Source of the DNA: a virus
Strand: one strand, 5' to 3'
DNA: 21,082 nt
Virus record (IMG/VR): IMGVR_UViG_3300046501_000382
Location: 1 to 21,082 of that record
A model generated the notes under the pieces. That model was given only the letters and a program-made list of their open reading frames with translations, made no database searches and was not told the origin of the DNA. Of the stretch, positions 1-6,456 are shown one piece after another (position 1 is the stretch's first letter; each line of letters begins with the position of its first letter). A program made the translations under genes and the position numbers.

Positions 1-1851
1 GTCGTCGCTGTACGACGGAATCGAAGTGCCGTCGATGAGCCCCACAAGCGCGCCAGGCTGCGCGAACTTCCCGAGCATGATCGGCGTGTAGCAGGCGAAC
101 GTCTCGTCCGGGGCCGTGCCGGTCCAGGTGATGGGCCCGGGCGCGGCGATGCTCGATACGGCGGTGTTGCCTGGGTTGTAGGATAGCGACTGGTCTCCCG
201 CGAACTGCGCCGTGCTGCGCGCCGACACGGGCATGTTGCCGCCATTCGGGAAGGCCAGCTTCGTCTTGATCCTGAAGGTGGCCAGATACGGCAGTTCGGT
301 AACATCGAATGCCGACACGGGCACGGTCTGCGCGCGAAGTTCGCCGGTGCCATCCGGAATGATCACCGCCTTCGAGTTCACATCGAACAGGAACTCCACC
401 ACCTTGCCGGTCGAGACCAATTCCATTGACAGGCCGCGCACGTCACCGTTGTTGCCGATGTTCTCGCTCAGGCCGGTGCTGGAATCTCGGGTCACGAACC
501 ATGACAGGCATGGGGTGATCTCTGTGACGCCCGGGCCGCCGGCGATCTTGTGCGTCACGCGCGACATGATCTCGCGACCTGGTGCAACCGGCACGGTCCA
601 GTAATTGACCGCGTTGAACTGCGTGACTGCCAGTGTAGGGTTGGCCTCCCGCACGCCGGCCAGCTCATTGGCCCAGGCCACGACACCAGCGCGCTCGCTG
701 TTCGTCAGTGCGCGGTTGATGATCAGCGCGCCCGACATATCGCCGGTGAGCGAGTACGTGTCCGTGATCGCTTGTTCGGTTAAGAACTCGGCGCCGAAGC
801 CAGGCACAATGCGAACAACTGTGCAGGCGCTGCCCAGCGCCTGAAGGAAGTCGACATTCAACGACAGACCTTCCGTCATGAACAGGTACTGGTCACGCGC
901 AATGGCACGCAGCCCATTGTTGCCCTGATATGCGTGGTTGCCGTAGACCGCGACGCACGTCAGGTTCTCCCAAGAGATACCACCGCTGCCGTTGTTCGCA
1001 CCCGCGATATACATCGGCGCGGTGGGCTGGACGTTGTCGGGAGCGCAGAAGTAGACCGGGCCGGTGAATCCGCGTGGCGGCCGGATGATCTGGTCATCGC
1101 CGATCTTGATGACGGGCTCAGTGTCGAAAGTGCCATCGTAGAACCCTTCCATCCGATACCACTGGCCAGCAACCCAGGCGGCCGCTGGATTGAGCTCGGC
1201 GCGGTCGAAGTTATTGCCTGTGCTGCCAGTGGCGTTCTTGGTCACCATGTTCGCGGAGACAGCGCCCTCTTTGGACTGATCCAGCCACAGGCCGACACCT
1301 TGACCAAGCTCCGACACCGGGCGGGTGCCGTCGCTGTACTGGCGCTGGGTGGCCAGATCCGCCGCCTCGAAGTAACTGCCCAGCGCGCCGCGCGCAAACA
1401 GCCCCGGCATACTGAACGGTCCAGGGTCATTGGCGACCACCGTGTTTGATCCGAATAGGCGCCAGGTGGTGCCGATGGCATAGGCCGGCACCGGCAAATC
1501 GCCCAAGTCGGTGACGAAGACCGTCTCGCGCGGGTGCGCCGCAGCCAGGTAAGTCGATTCAAGTTCGGCAACTGTCTTGGCTTCTGCGACAGGTGCGATC
1601 GCCACCTTGTTGGCAAAGAGCTTTCCGTCTTCGCCGACAGTCAGACCGTTTCCTGCGTCCTCGCTGACGAGCGTTTCGGGGGCGGACGCGCCGCCAAGGC
1701 TCGCAAGGAAATCTTCATAGCTACCGGTGTTGCCGTGGGCCAGCCATTCCTGATACGCCGACAGCCCGGGCGGGCCGCGCAGCTGGCCTCGCGTTTCGAT
1801 CACAAACGATTCTGCCGTGCCCATGCGGGTCGCCGTGGTCTTGATAGTCAA
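1..1851 (-). CDS. Large phage tail protein (tail tip/fibre-like), C-terminus beyond window
   Basis: An uninterrupted minus-strand frame runs off the left edge after 617 codons, so the C-terminus is missing. I chose a TTG start (1851-1849) that overlaps the TGA of the upstream gene and has a GGGGG stretch just upstream. An in-frame ATG nine codons later (1824) is the alternative. Residues about 26-52 read GPPGLSAYQEWLAHGNTGS followed by an acidic-Phe-Leu stretch. This GxSAYxxWLxxGNxG motif recurs near the start of phage tail fibre and tail tip proteins. The rest is Gly/Thr/Asn-rich and beta-strand-like, with no catalytic motif that I recognise. It is the last gene of the visible tail cluster, which suits an external tail component. 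A role in host-surface contact is inference. Confidence is high that it is a phage tail gene and low for its exact role. Confidence 0.75.
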   Translation of the reverse strand, partial: MTIKTTATRMGTAESFVIETRGQLRGPPGLSAYQEWLAHGNTGSYEDFLASLGGASAPETLVSEDAGNGLTVGEDGKLFANKVAIAPVAEAKTVAELESTYLAAAHPRETVFVTDLGDLPVPAYAIGTTWRLFGSNTVVANDPGPFSMPGLFARGALGSYFEAADLATQRQYSDGTRPVSELGQGVGLWLDQSKEGAVSANMVTKNATGSTGNNFDRAELNPAAAWVAGQWYRMEGFYDGTFDTEPVIKIGDDQIIRPPRGFTGPVYFCAPDNVQPTAPMYIAGANNGSGGISWENLTCVAVYGNHAYQGNNGLRAIARDQYLFMTEGLSLNVDFLQALGSACTVVRIVPGFGAEFLTEQAITDTYSLTGDMSGALIINRALTNSERAGVVAWANELAGVREANPTLAVTQFNAVNYWTVPVAPGREIMSRVTHKIAGGPGVTEITPCLSWFVTRDSSTGLSENIGNNGDVRGLSMELVSTGKVVEFLFDVNSKAVIIPDGTGELRAQTVPVSAFDVTELPYLATFRIKTKLAFPNGGNMPVSARSTAQFAGDQSLSYNPGNTAVSSIAAPGPITWTGTAPDETFACYTPIMLGKFAQPGALVGLIDGTSIPSYSDD

Positions 1852-2147
1852 ATAGGCATCCCCCGCTGCACGTTGATCGTCATGAGTTCAGTTGTGAACT
1901 TGTCGCCTGAGTCCGTGGTGTACCGGATCCCCAGCTGCACCAGCCTGAGTGGCCAGGCGCTGGTGTCAGGGTCAATGGAAAACTTGCCAGCCGCCCGATC
2001 GATCCACTCAATCGCAATCGGGAACCGCTCGGCCCCCTGGACGAATACCGCCGCCACCACGTCCCAATCGGTCATGTCCGCCGGCAGTTCATCCACCACA
2101 ACGGCAAAGGCGTACGGAAACGAATCACCGCGTGTTATCTGCAGCAT
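1848..2147 (-). CDS. Small phage structural-type protein, unknown function
   Basis: The frame can be extended to a TTG at 2165, but the ATG at 2147 has AGGTGA five bases upstream and gives a 99-aa protein starting MLQITRGDSFPYAF. The pattern ITRGDSF, a polar strand-rich middle, then FSIDPDTSAWP and TTELMTINV resembles the small Ig-like or BppU-N-like beta-sandwich proteins often encoded beside tail fibres. I infer that from the pattern and have no family match. The stop overlaps the TTG start of the large tail protein by two bases, so the two are probably translationally coupled. The start overlaps the end of the DUF1353 gene by 23 bases. No signal peptide or membrane segment is visible. A role as a small tail or baseplate accessory protein is inferred from position. 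Confidence 0.7.
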   Translation of the reverse strand: MLQITRGDSFPYAFAVVVDELPADMTDWDVVAAVFVQGAERFPIAIEWIDRAAGKFSIDPDTSAWPLRLVQLGIRYTTDSGDKFTTELMTINVQRGMPI

Positions 2148-2559
2148 CGCTTTCACCTGGTCCAAACGAAGAAAACCCCGAACTTGTCGGGGTCTGTGTG
2201 TACTGCTTCGCGCCGCCTATCCGGACGCCTGCCCAGAAGAGCCAGGCACGCCATCGCGCAACGCCCTCAGCGCGCAATGCCCGGTACAGGACAGCATCCG
2301 CCTGCTTGCGGGTCATCCGACCGCTTGTGTACAGAAGGTCGTGAACGGTCGCCGCGTAATTGCCGTAACCGGATACCAGCGCGAATAGCACGAACAGAAA
2401 GGCGTTGTGCAGCACCTTAATGCTGGCAAAGTCCGTGGTGAATCCAGCCGGCACGGTGATGACCTGTTCGACATCGTCAGCCAGCACCAGATCAGCTAGC
2501 AAGACGTGCGTCCACTTGCCGAGCTGCTCAGTTTTCAGGGTGGTGGTGAAACGGCTCAT
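2125..2559 (-). CDS. DUF1353 family phage protein
   Basis: This is a 144-aa protein that starts at the ATG at 2559, with GGAGAAGG directly upstream. A TTG 18 bases earlier is less likely. The core reads ITVPAGFTTDFASIKVLHNA, then GYGNYAATVHDLLYTSGRMT, followed by KQADAVLYRALRAEGV. This is the DUF1353 pattern: PxGFxTDFAS, an alanine- and His-Asp-containing segment HDxLY, then RxxADxxF/LxxAL. The family is common in the tail and lysis regions of phages, and its biochemical role is not established as far as I know. One hydrophobic stretch (NAFLFVLFALVSGYG) lies between the two motifs. The C-terminal 25 residues are Ser/Gly-rich and overlap the next gene. It is preceded by a stem-loop at 2582-2598. 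Confidence 0.8.
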   Translation of the reverse strand: MSRFTTTLKTEQLGKWTHVLLADLVLADDVEQVITVPAGFTTDFASIKVLHNAFLFVLFALVSGYGNYAATVHDLLYTSGRMTRKQADAVLYRALRAEGVARWRAWLFWAGVRIGGAKQYTQTPTSSGFSSFGPGESDAADNTR

Positions 2560-2579
2560 GGCCTTCTCCAAATGCAAGA

Positions 2580-2598
2580 AAGCCGCCCAGAAGGCGGC
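2580..2598 (-). terminator. Possible weak intrinsic terminator or RNA hairpin before the DUF1353 gene
   Basis: On the minus strand GCCGCC, a 5-base TTCTG loop, and GGCGGC form a perfect 6-bp stem, followed by TTTCTTGC. The T tract is short and interrupted, so termination would be partial. It follows the 2634-3095 lipoprotein gene and precedes the DUF1353 ribosome-binding site by a few bases. Confidence 0.5.
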
Positions 2599-2633
2599 CG
2601 TCAGCTAAAGCGAATAACTTATAAAATGAGCGG

Positions 2634-3095
2634 TTATTTAGGGCACCGCAACCCCCTGACCTTGGTAACTAAAGCCCCGGTCATGTCTCGCGCCAAACGC
2701 TCCCGGCCGCCCATGAAATTTATAACTCGGGTCTCCTGCCACACTTTCTTGGTGTCTTTATCACGGCATACCGCTGCGACAGTTTCATAAGCTTGATCGA
2801 GATTCAGAACCACCTCCACCAAGCCTGCGACGTTCGGGTTATACATTACCTGCTGACGCGCCTCAAATAGCGACAGGTCGTACGCTTTGGCATTCGAACC
2901 CAGCACATTCGCCACGTCCCTAGCCGCCCACGGAAATTCAGCATTGGAGATTACGATCACGGTGCCGGCTGGATAGTTGTTACCAGCCGTAAGACTGGAA
3001 GGTCTAGAGGCGTCCGGTACCTCCGGCTGAAAAGGCTCCGAGCCACAGCCAGTGAGCAAGGTAATAACTCCAAGACAGATAACGGCGTTGCGCAT
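2634..3095 (-). CDS. Predicted lipoprotein in the tail region (moron-like)
   Basis: The start is the ATG at 3095 with AAGGAACGAAAC upstream. Longer in-frame starts lie upstream but lack a signal. The 153-aa product begins MRNAVICLGVITLLTGCGSE, a short type II signal peptide with a lipobox LTGC. Cys17 would be lipidated, followed by Gly-Ser. The mature part has a proline-rich linker, then a compact domain including VIVISNAEFPWAARDVANVLG, a Tyr/Val-rich strand region and a final paired-Cys pattern (AAVCRDKD and GLRCPK). I do not recognise the domain. Membrane lipoproteins are not structural parts of virions, so this looks like an accessory gene expressed from the prophage or late in infection. 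Surface change or superinfection exclusion is a guess from its class and location. It has a candidate promoter upstream (3146-3151) and a hairpin downstream. Confidence 0.75.
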   Translation of the reverse strand: MRNAVICLGVITLLTGCGSEPFQPEVPDASRPSSLTAGNNYPAGTVIVISNAEFPWAARDVANVLGSNAKAYDLSLFEARQQVMYNPNVAGLVEVVLNLDQAYETVAAVCRDKDTKKVWQETRVINFMGGRERLARDMTGALVTKVRGLRCPK

Positions 3096-3145
3096 GTTTC
3101 GTTCCTTGAGGGCGGCAACCTGACTCCAGTTGCGGAGCCCAGGAG

Positions 3146-3151
3146 GATATA
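3146..3151 (-). promoter_or_regulatory. Candidate extended -10 promoter for the lipoprotein gene
   Basis: In the 93-base gap between two minus-strand genes, the minus strand reads TGCTATATCC. This is an extended -10 (TG, one base, TATATC) with no convincing -35. It lies about 50 bases upstream of the lipoprotein ATG, in a locally AT-richer stretch. An independent promoter would fit an accessory gene, but the match is partial. Confidence 0.3.
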
Positions 3152-3188
3152 GCAAACCGCCATTCTCAAGAAATCACTCTACAAGCAC

Positions 3189-3701
3189 TTACCCTACCAA
3201 TTCCAGTACCGGCAACTCTTCAAGGAATTCATCGACAGTCGGCCGGGCGCGATCGCCAGCCAATACCTTGGCCAACTGCTCATAGGCATACGCCCACACT
3301 AGCGAGCGCCAGGCGCGGAAGGCCTTCCCGTCATTCTGGAACTTCGGGACGGCGGGTTCTTCGGCGTAGCTGATTGCCGTTGAAACGCTGTCGTAACCGC
3401 GGCCCTGAGCGGCGCTATCGAGCTTGCCCTGAACGGCTTGCTCGAAGATCGATTTCAGCTGTACCTCCGTCGGCGGAACGATCATCCATCCCCGAATAAT
3501 ACGGTCACCGTCACGGCGCACATCTCCACCGTCGAGGCTTTCGCCCAGGCCGAGATCCGGCGTATGGTCGTATTCCAACAGGGCGTAACCAAGATCAAGC
3601 AGGTTTTCCGCGCTTATTTCAGGCGGAAAGCTGGTGTCGGGGAACTCGGCTTGCAGTTCGTTCCGATCGATAACTTCAAGAGTTTCAAGATTTGCAAACA
3701 T
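3189..3701 (-). CDS. Tail fibre assembly-like phage protein (DUF4376-like C-terminus)
   Basis: This 170-aa protein starts at ATG 3701, with GAGG eight bases upstream. The N-terminal half is acidic (YDHTPDLGLGE, then RGWMIVPPTEVQ). The C-terminal half reads LDSAAQGRGYDSVSTAISYA, then EPAVPKFQNDGKAFRAWRSL, then VWAYAYEQLAKVLAG. This matches the recurring phage pattern of ARxRGYDsixxaxsYA, vPKFqxEgxAfxxWRdavWayxyxxL, found C-terminally in DUF4376 and tail-fibre-assembly-like proteins. Such proteins are usually encoded just after the fibre and are thought to help fibre folding or joining. That matches its position directly after the DUF1566 and fibre genes. Chaperone function is inferred from family and location. 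Confidence 0.7.
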   Translation of the reverse strand: MFANLETLEVIDRNELQAEFPDTSFPPEISAENLLDLGYALLEYDHTPDLGLGESLDGGDVRRDGDRIIRGWMIVPPTEVQLKSIFEQAVQGKLDSAAQGRGYDSVSTAISYAEEPAVPKFQNDGKAFRAWRSLVWAYAYEQLAKVLAGDRARPTVDEFLEELPVLELVG

Positions 3702-3710
3702 TACCGATCC

Positions 3711-4364
3711 TCAAATTTTAATCATTCGAACAAGGCGAACTCTTTGACCAAGTGTTTTACTGTAATGAGTAAAATACCCAGTATACATATCCTGAACCCA
3801 CGCTTCGGTGGTAGGAAATTCGCTAGATGACCAATAATTGTTATTTAGATATGCCTCGGCGCCACCCGGCATAAAAGCAGCAACATCGGTTTGTACCGGG
3901 CTTGACGCGGTATAGGCCGGTGTATTTGGATCAGCATGTGCGTTGCTGGTTGTACCGGGGCCACCAGTGTTGTTGGCATCGGGGCCTGTTTTAAGATTGC
4001 GGTAAATCATTTCGTTCTGATATCTGGCCCCAATGAACCAGTCTGTGTAGCCGCCGATCCCACCTCCATTATTCACTTGCTGCATAAAGTCTGCAATTGG
4101 CGAAACCCCCGCCCCTAATGCTGCAAGAGCCGCACTATTGCTAGCACCATCCCAAGCACTCCCTGCACCGGATGTTGATAAATTACTACTCCTATAACTC
4201 AGGGCGCCGTTGAATTCGCCTTGGGCTTTTGGGGCAACGATCAAGGCATATTTGTTGCCATCACCCGGAGCCATTCGCCCAACATAAAAGCCGCCAGCAA
4301 AGGGAGTTCCGGGGATGGTGGGAACATTAAGACCGCCGCCCATTAGGGCCCATGCAAGTCTCAC
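3711..4364 (-). CDS. Phage tail adhesin-like protein with DUF1566 (C-type-lectin-like) C-terminus
   Basis: I chose a GTG start at 4364. Its GTGA overlaps the stop of the tail fibre by four bases, and AGGGG lies about eight bases upstream, giving about 217 aa starting MRLAWALMGGGLNVPTIPGT. An ATG at 4343 is the alternative. Residues near 20-45 hold PFAGGFYVGRM and YALIVAPKAQGEF. The C-terminus has AEAYLNNNYWSSSEFP, EAWVQDMYTGYF and a terminal GQRVRLVRMIKI. WSSSE, xAWVQDM and RVRLVR are the signature of the DUF1566/Lcl C-terminal domain, a C-type-lectin-like fold used for surface binding. Its place right after the fibre suggests a receptor-recognition tip. The region is AT-richer than the head genes, common for exchanged host-range genes. 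Specific binding is inferred. Confidence 0.75.
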   Translation of the reverse strand: MRLAWALMGGGLNVPTIPGTPFAGGFYVGRMAPGDGNKYALIVAPKAQGEFNGALSYRSSNLSTSGAGSAWDGASNSAALAALGAGVSPIADFMQQVNNGGGIGGYTDWFIGARYQNEMIYRNLKTGPDANNTGGPGTTSNAHADPNTPAYTASSPVQTDVAAFMPGGAEAYLNNNYWSSSEFPTTEAWVQDMYTGYFTHYSKTLGQRVRLVRMIKI

Positions 4365-5548
4365 GACCCAGCCCCTACACGACCAAACCATGCAGTGCCA
4401 TTCACAGTACTGAAAACATATTCTGTAATTTTACCTGCGGCTGGCGCTGGTGCGGCAACCCAGTTCGGTGTCAACCAGGTGATTCCGGGAAACCAGGTTA
4501 ATGCATAGGCCGTCGTACCTTGGCGAATGCGAACCACGATTGTTAATGTTTCACCAGCCAAGCTTGGTGAATTTGCAACGGATAGTGTTGTTGCTGTTGT
4601 TAACTGAAGATCAAAAACAGAGTAACTAGATAAATCCAATACTTGCGCAGCGGCAGCGGCAGCGTTAATTGATTTGTCGAGATATAAAGGAATGCTAAGA
4701 ATGTGGCTCCATACCTCACTCAAAGTATCCTCACTGGGGGTGAGTGGTCTGCGTTTCATACTGGTTTTATTGGGTCTGGTTAAATCCTGCCATGCACTCC
4801 AGACGCCACCGATATTAGATCGTAACCATACCTTAGCATAGCCATCAGAAAAGAATAATTGACTAATACGAGAATCGGCCTGAAAGGCTCTGCCGCTTAC
4901 AAGGATAGTACCCCAAGTTTCACCGGGGGGCTTGGTGCCGCTAGTACCAGTAGCCGAGATTGCATACCAGCCATTAGTGAGAGTTGTGAAATTATCCATA
5001 TCTGCAATGCTGGTCATTACTGCCGGGCCACCGCCGAGCAGACCGCGTGCAGCTACCGAAAGGTTATCGACAAGATTTAATCCAATGTCTGACTTGTTGA
5101 GAACAGGAGCACCAGTCTTGCCGTTGACACTAGTCACCGGCCCGCTCGCAATGCTATCGGCTGCATCTTGTGCCCGATTTGCCTGTGCAAGTGCAGTGCC
5201 CGCGCTATTGCTGGCAGCAGTGGCGCTACCAGCGGCGGCGTTCTTTGAAGTGTTGGCCGCCGTGGCCGAGGCGGCAGCATTGGTTTCGCTCGTTGCCGCA
5301 TTCGTCTTGGACGTATTGGCCGCCGTGGCCGAGTTTGCGGCGTTGGTTGCACTTGTCGCGGCGGTGGTAGCGCTGCCAGCCGCAGCATTCTTCGACGTGT
5401 TTGCCGCAGATGCGCTTGCATCGGCAGCGTTGGCCACCGTGTTGACCTCTTGGGAAAACGTAGGCAGCTTTTGCGCAAAGAACGTATCCACGTCGGTTTT
5501 GAACGTTGACGCTGTCCGGTCAAGCGCTGGAAGGGGAGTAACTGCCAT
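4361..5548 (-). CDS. Phage tail fibre with heptad repeats and pyocin-knob domain
   Basis: This 395-aa protein starts at ATG 5548, sharing one base (TAATG) with the previous stop, with GAGGG about ten bases upstream. Residues 1-40 are a conserved-looking attachment region (FKTDVDTFFAQKLPTFSQEV). Residues about 45-119 are some eleven 7-residue repeats of the type SATAANT/SKNAAAG, the phage-fibre heptad repeat expected to form a trimeric coiled-coil shaft. A short SVNGKTGAPV linker follows. Residues about 165-265 (DNFTTLTNGWYAISA, then WLRSNIGGVWSAWQDL) match the pyocin-knob type. The C-terminal 100 residues are a beta-rich domain ending in TAWFGRVGAGS. The knob domain is typical of R-pyocins and Pseudomonas phage fibres. 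It should be a distal, host-contacting tail part, working with the overlapping DUF1566 protein. Confidence 0.85.
   Translation of the reverse strand: MAVTPLPALDRTASTFKTDVDTFFAQKLPTFSQEVNTVANAADASASAANTSKNAAAGSATTAATSATNAANSATAANTSKTNAATSETNAAASATAANTSKNAAAGSATAASNSAGTALAQANRAQDAADSIASGPVTSVNGKTGAPVLNKSDIGLNLVDNLSVAARGLLGGGPAVMTSIADMDNFTTLTNGWYAISATGTSGTKPPGETWGTILVSGRAFQADSRISQLFFSDGYAKVWLRSNIGGVWSAWQDLTRPNKTSMKRRPLTPSEDTLSEVWSHILSIPLYLDKSINAAAAAAQVLDLSSYSVFDLQLTTATTLSVANSPSLAGETLTIVVRIRQGTTAYALTWFPGITWLTPNWVAAPAPAAGKITEYVFSTVNGTAWFGRVGAGS
5192..5416 (-). repeat. Heptad-coding repeat tract in the tail fibre gene
   Basis: The tract encodes about eleven Ala/Ser/Thr/Asn-rich heptads. At DNA level an exact 18-base block (plus strand ttggccgccgtggccgag) occurs at 5253-5270 and again at 5316-5333, a period of 63 bases or 21 residues. 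Near copies flank it. Such tracts can change length by slippage or recombination, altering shaft length. Confidence 0.8.
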
Positions 5549-6456
5549 TAGATAAGGCCCTCGATATCAAGCGAGCAGAGGTGGTATTCGGGATAGGTGA
5601 TGTCAATGTTGAAGCTGCTGAAAAAGCCGTAGATCAGCAACGGCTCATAGCCGACCTCCTCCGTGGCGATGTAGACGCAGGGCGTAGCCCGTAGCGCGGC
5701 CAGCGTTCGATAGATGCGGTTGAACGTACCCAGGGTGGTCAACATCGTGAAGCTGCCCTTCTTGCTGTAGGCACGCTCCAGAATCACCGTGTTGCCAAAC
5801 TCATCGCGCTCCTTGCGGCTGTAGTCGTCGATCCCCACCGAGGCACCGGCTTGGGTTTCCCCTAGGTCGCTGATCAGGCCAGGCTTGATCACACCTACCG
5901 AGACGGTTCCAATGGTGGACGTAAGGCTGACCGTCAGTTCAGCGCTCGCGTACTGGCCTGGCAGGTCCGTGATAACCACGTCGGTGCGCAGATCCAGCTC
6001 CGTGAAAAACCAGTCAAAGATCGTCTCGATGTCGGTGACTTCGAGGTCGATCCTGTTCTGATACACCACGGTGCCTCCCGCACCGTCCTTCATGGTCACG
6101 TCGACGTAACGCCCCGACAACTCAAACAGCGCCAGGCTGTCCGTGAACCCCGTGCGCAGAACGTACGTGAGTGGAGACGGCCCACTGGCCAATGTGCCAA
6201 CCACGTTGTCGAAAGGCGCCCAGCGCTTTGTCGGGCCTACATCAAGCCAAACTGCTGGGGTAGCCGCATCAACTTCGGGGGCAACAGTTCCCGCCCCCGC
6301 AACCAGCCGTTCATAGACCTTGTGAACGCTCAACCGGATGACCCTGGCGCCGACGGCGTAGGTGGTCCCTGACACCCACGCCGGGTAATCATTTTCGGCA
6401 ACAGTGGAACTCACCAACATCGAATCCATCATTTGATGCGGCTTGATAATCTTCAT
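5548..6456 (-). CDS. Phage tail tip/baseplate-type protein, 302 aa
   Basis: The start is ATG 6456, overlapping the tape measure stop as ATGA, with AAGGA eight bases upstream. The protein opens MKIIKPHQMMDSMLVSSTVA, a start I recall from proteins encoded just after the tape measure gene in Pseudomonas and related phages. Residues about 24-75 (YPAWVSGTTYAVGARVI, then KVYERL) resemble a small carbohydrate-binding module with the pattern W-x-x-GTxYxxGxxV, as in CBM5/12 domains. Later segments are strand-rich, including RYVDVTMKD and a C-terminal YPEYHLCSLDIEGLI. The position after the tape measure gene is where lambda encodes tail tip proteins, so a distal tail or adaptor role is likely. The carbohydrate-binding idea rests on a short pattern only. 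Confidence 0.7.
   Translation of the reverse strand: MKIIKPHQMMDSMLVSSTVAENDYPAWVSGTTYAVGARVIRLSVHKVYERLVAGAGTVAPEVDAATPAVWLDVGPTKRWAPFDNVVGTLASGPSPLTYVLRTGFTDSLALFELSGRYVDVTMKDGAGGTVVYQNRIDLEVTDIETIFDWFFTELDLRTDVVITDLPGQYASAELTVSLTSTIGTVSVGVIKPGLISDLGETQAGASVGIDDYSRKERDEFGNTVILERAYSKKGSFTMLTTLGTFNRIYRTLAALRATPCVYIATEEVGYEPLLIYGFFSSFNIDITYPEYHLCSLDIEGLI

Noticed and set aside
1534-2388. 284-codon plus-strand open frame across the 1848-2147 and tail protein genes
   Set aside because: It spans parts of three minus-strand genes that have ribosome-binding sites and recognisable motifs. The composition is Cys/Ser/Arg-rich and not gene-like.
3711-4000. Diversity-generating retroelement target in the DUF1566 C-terminus
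   Set aside because: The C-type-lectin-like fold and C-terminal position fit, but no reverse transcriptase, template repeat or second copy of the 3' end of the gene is seen in the window.
5192-5416. CRISPR-like or regulatory repeat array
   Set aside because: The repetition follows a 7-codon protein period with diverged DNA copies and no unique spacers. It is a coiled-coil shaft repeat.
4932-5555. 207-codon plus-strand open frame, Ala/Val-rich and membrane-like
   Set aside because: It is the complement of the heptad-repeat fibre gene. The Ala/Val/Leu composition comes from reading Ala/Thr/Ser codons backwards.
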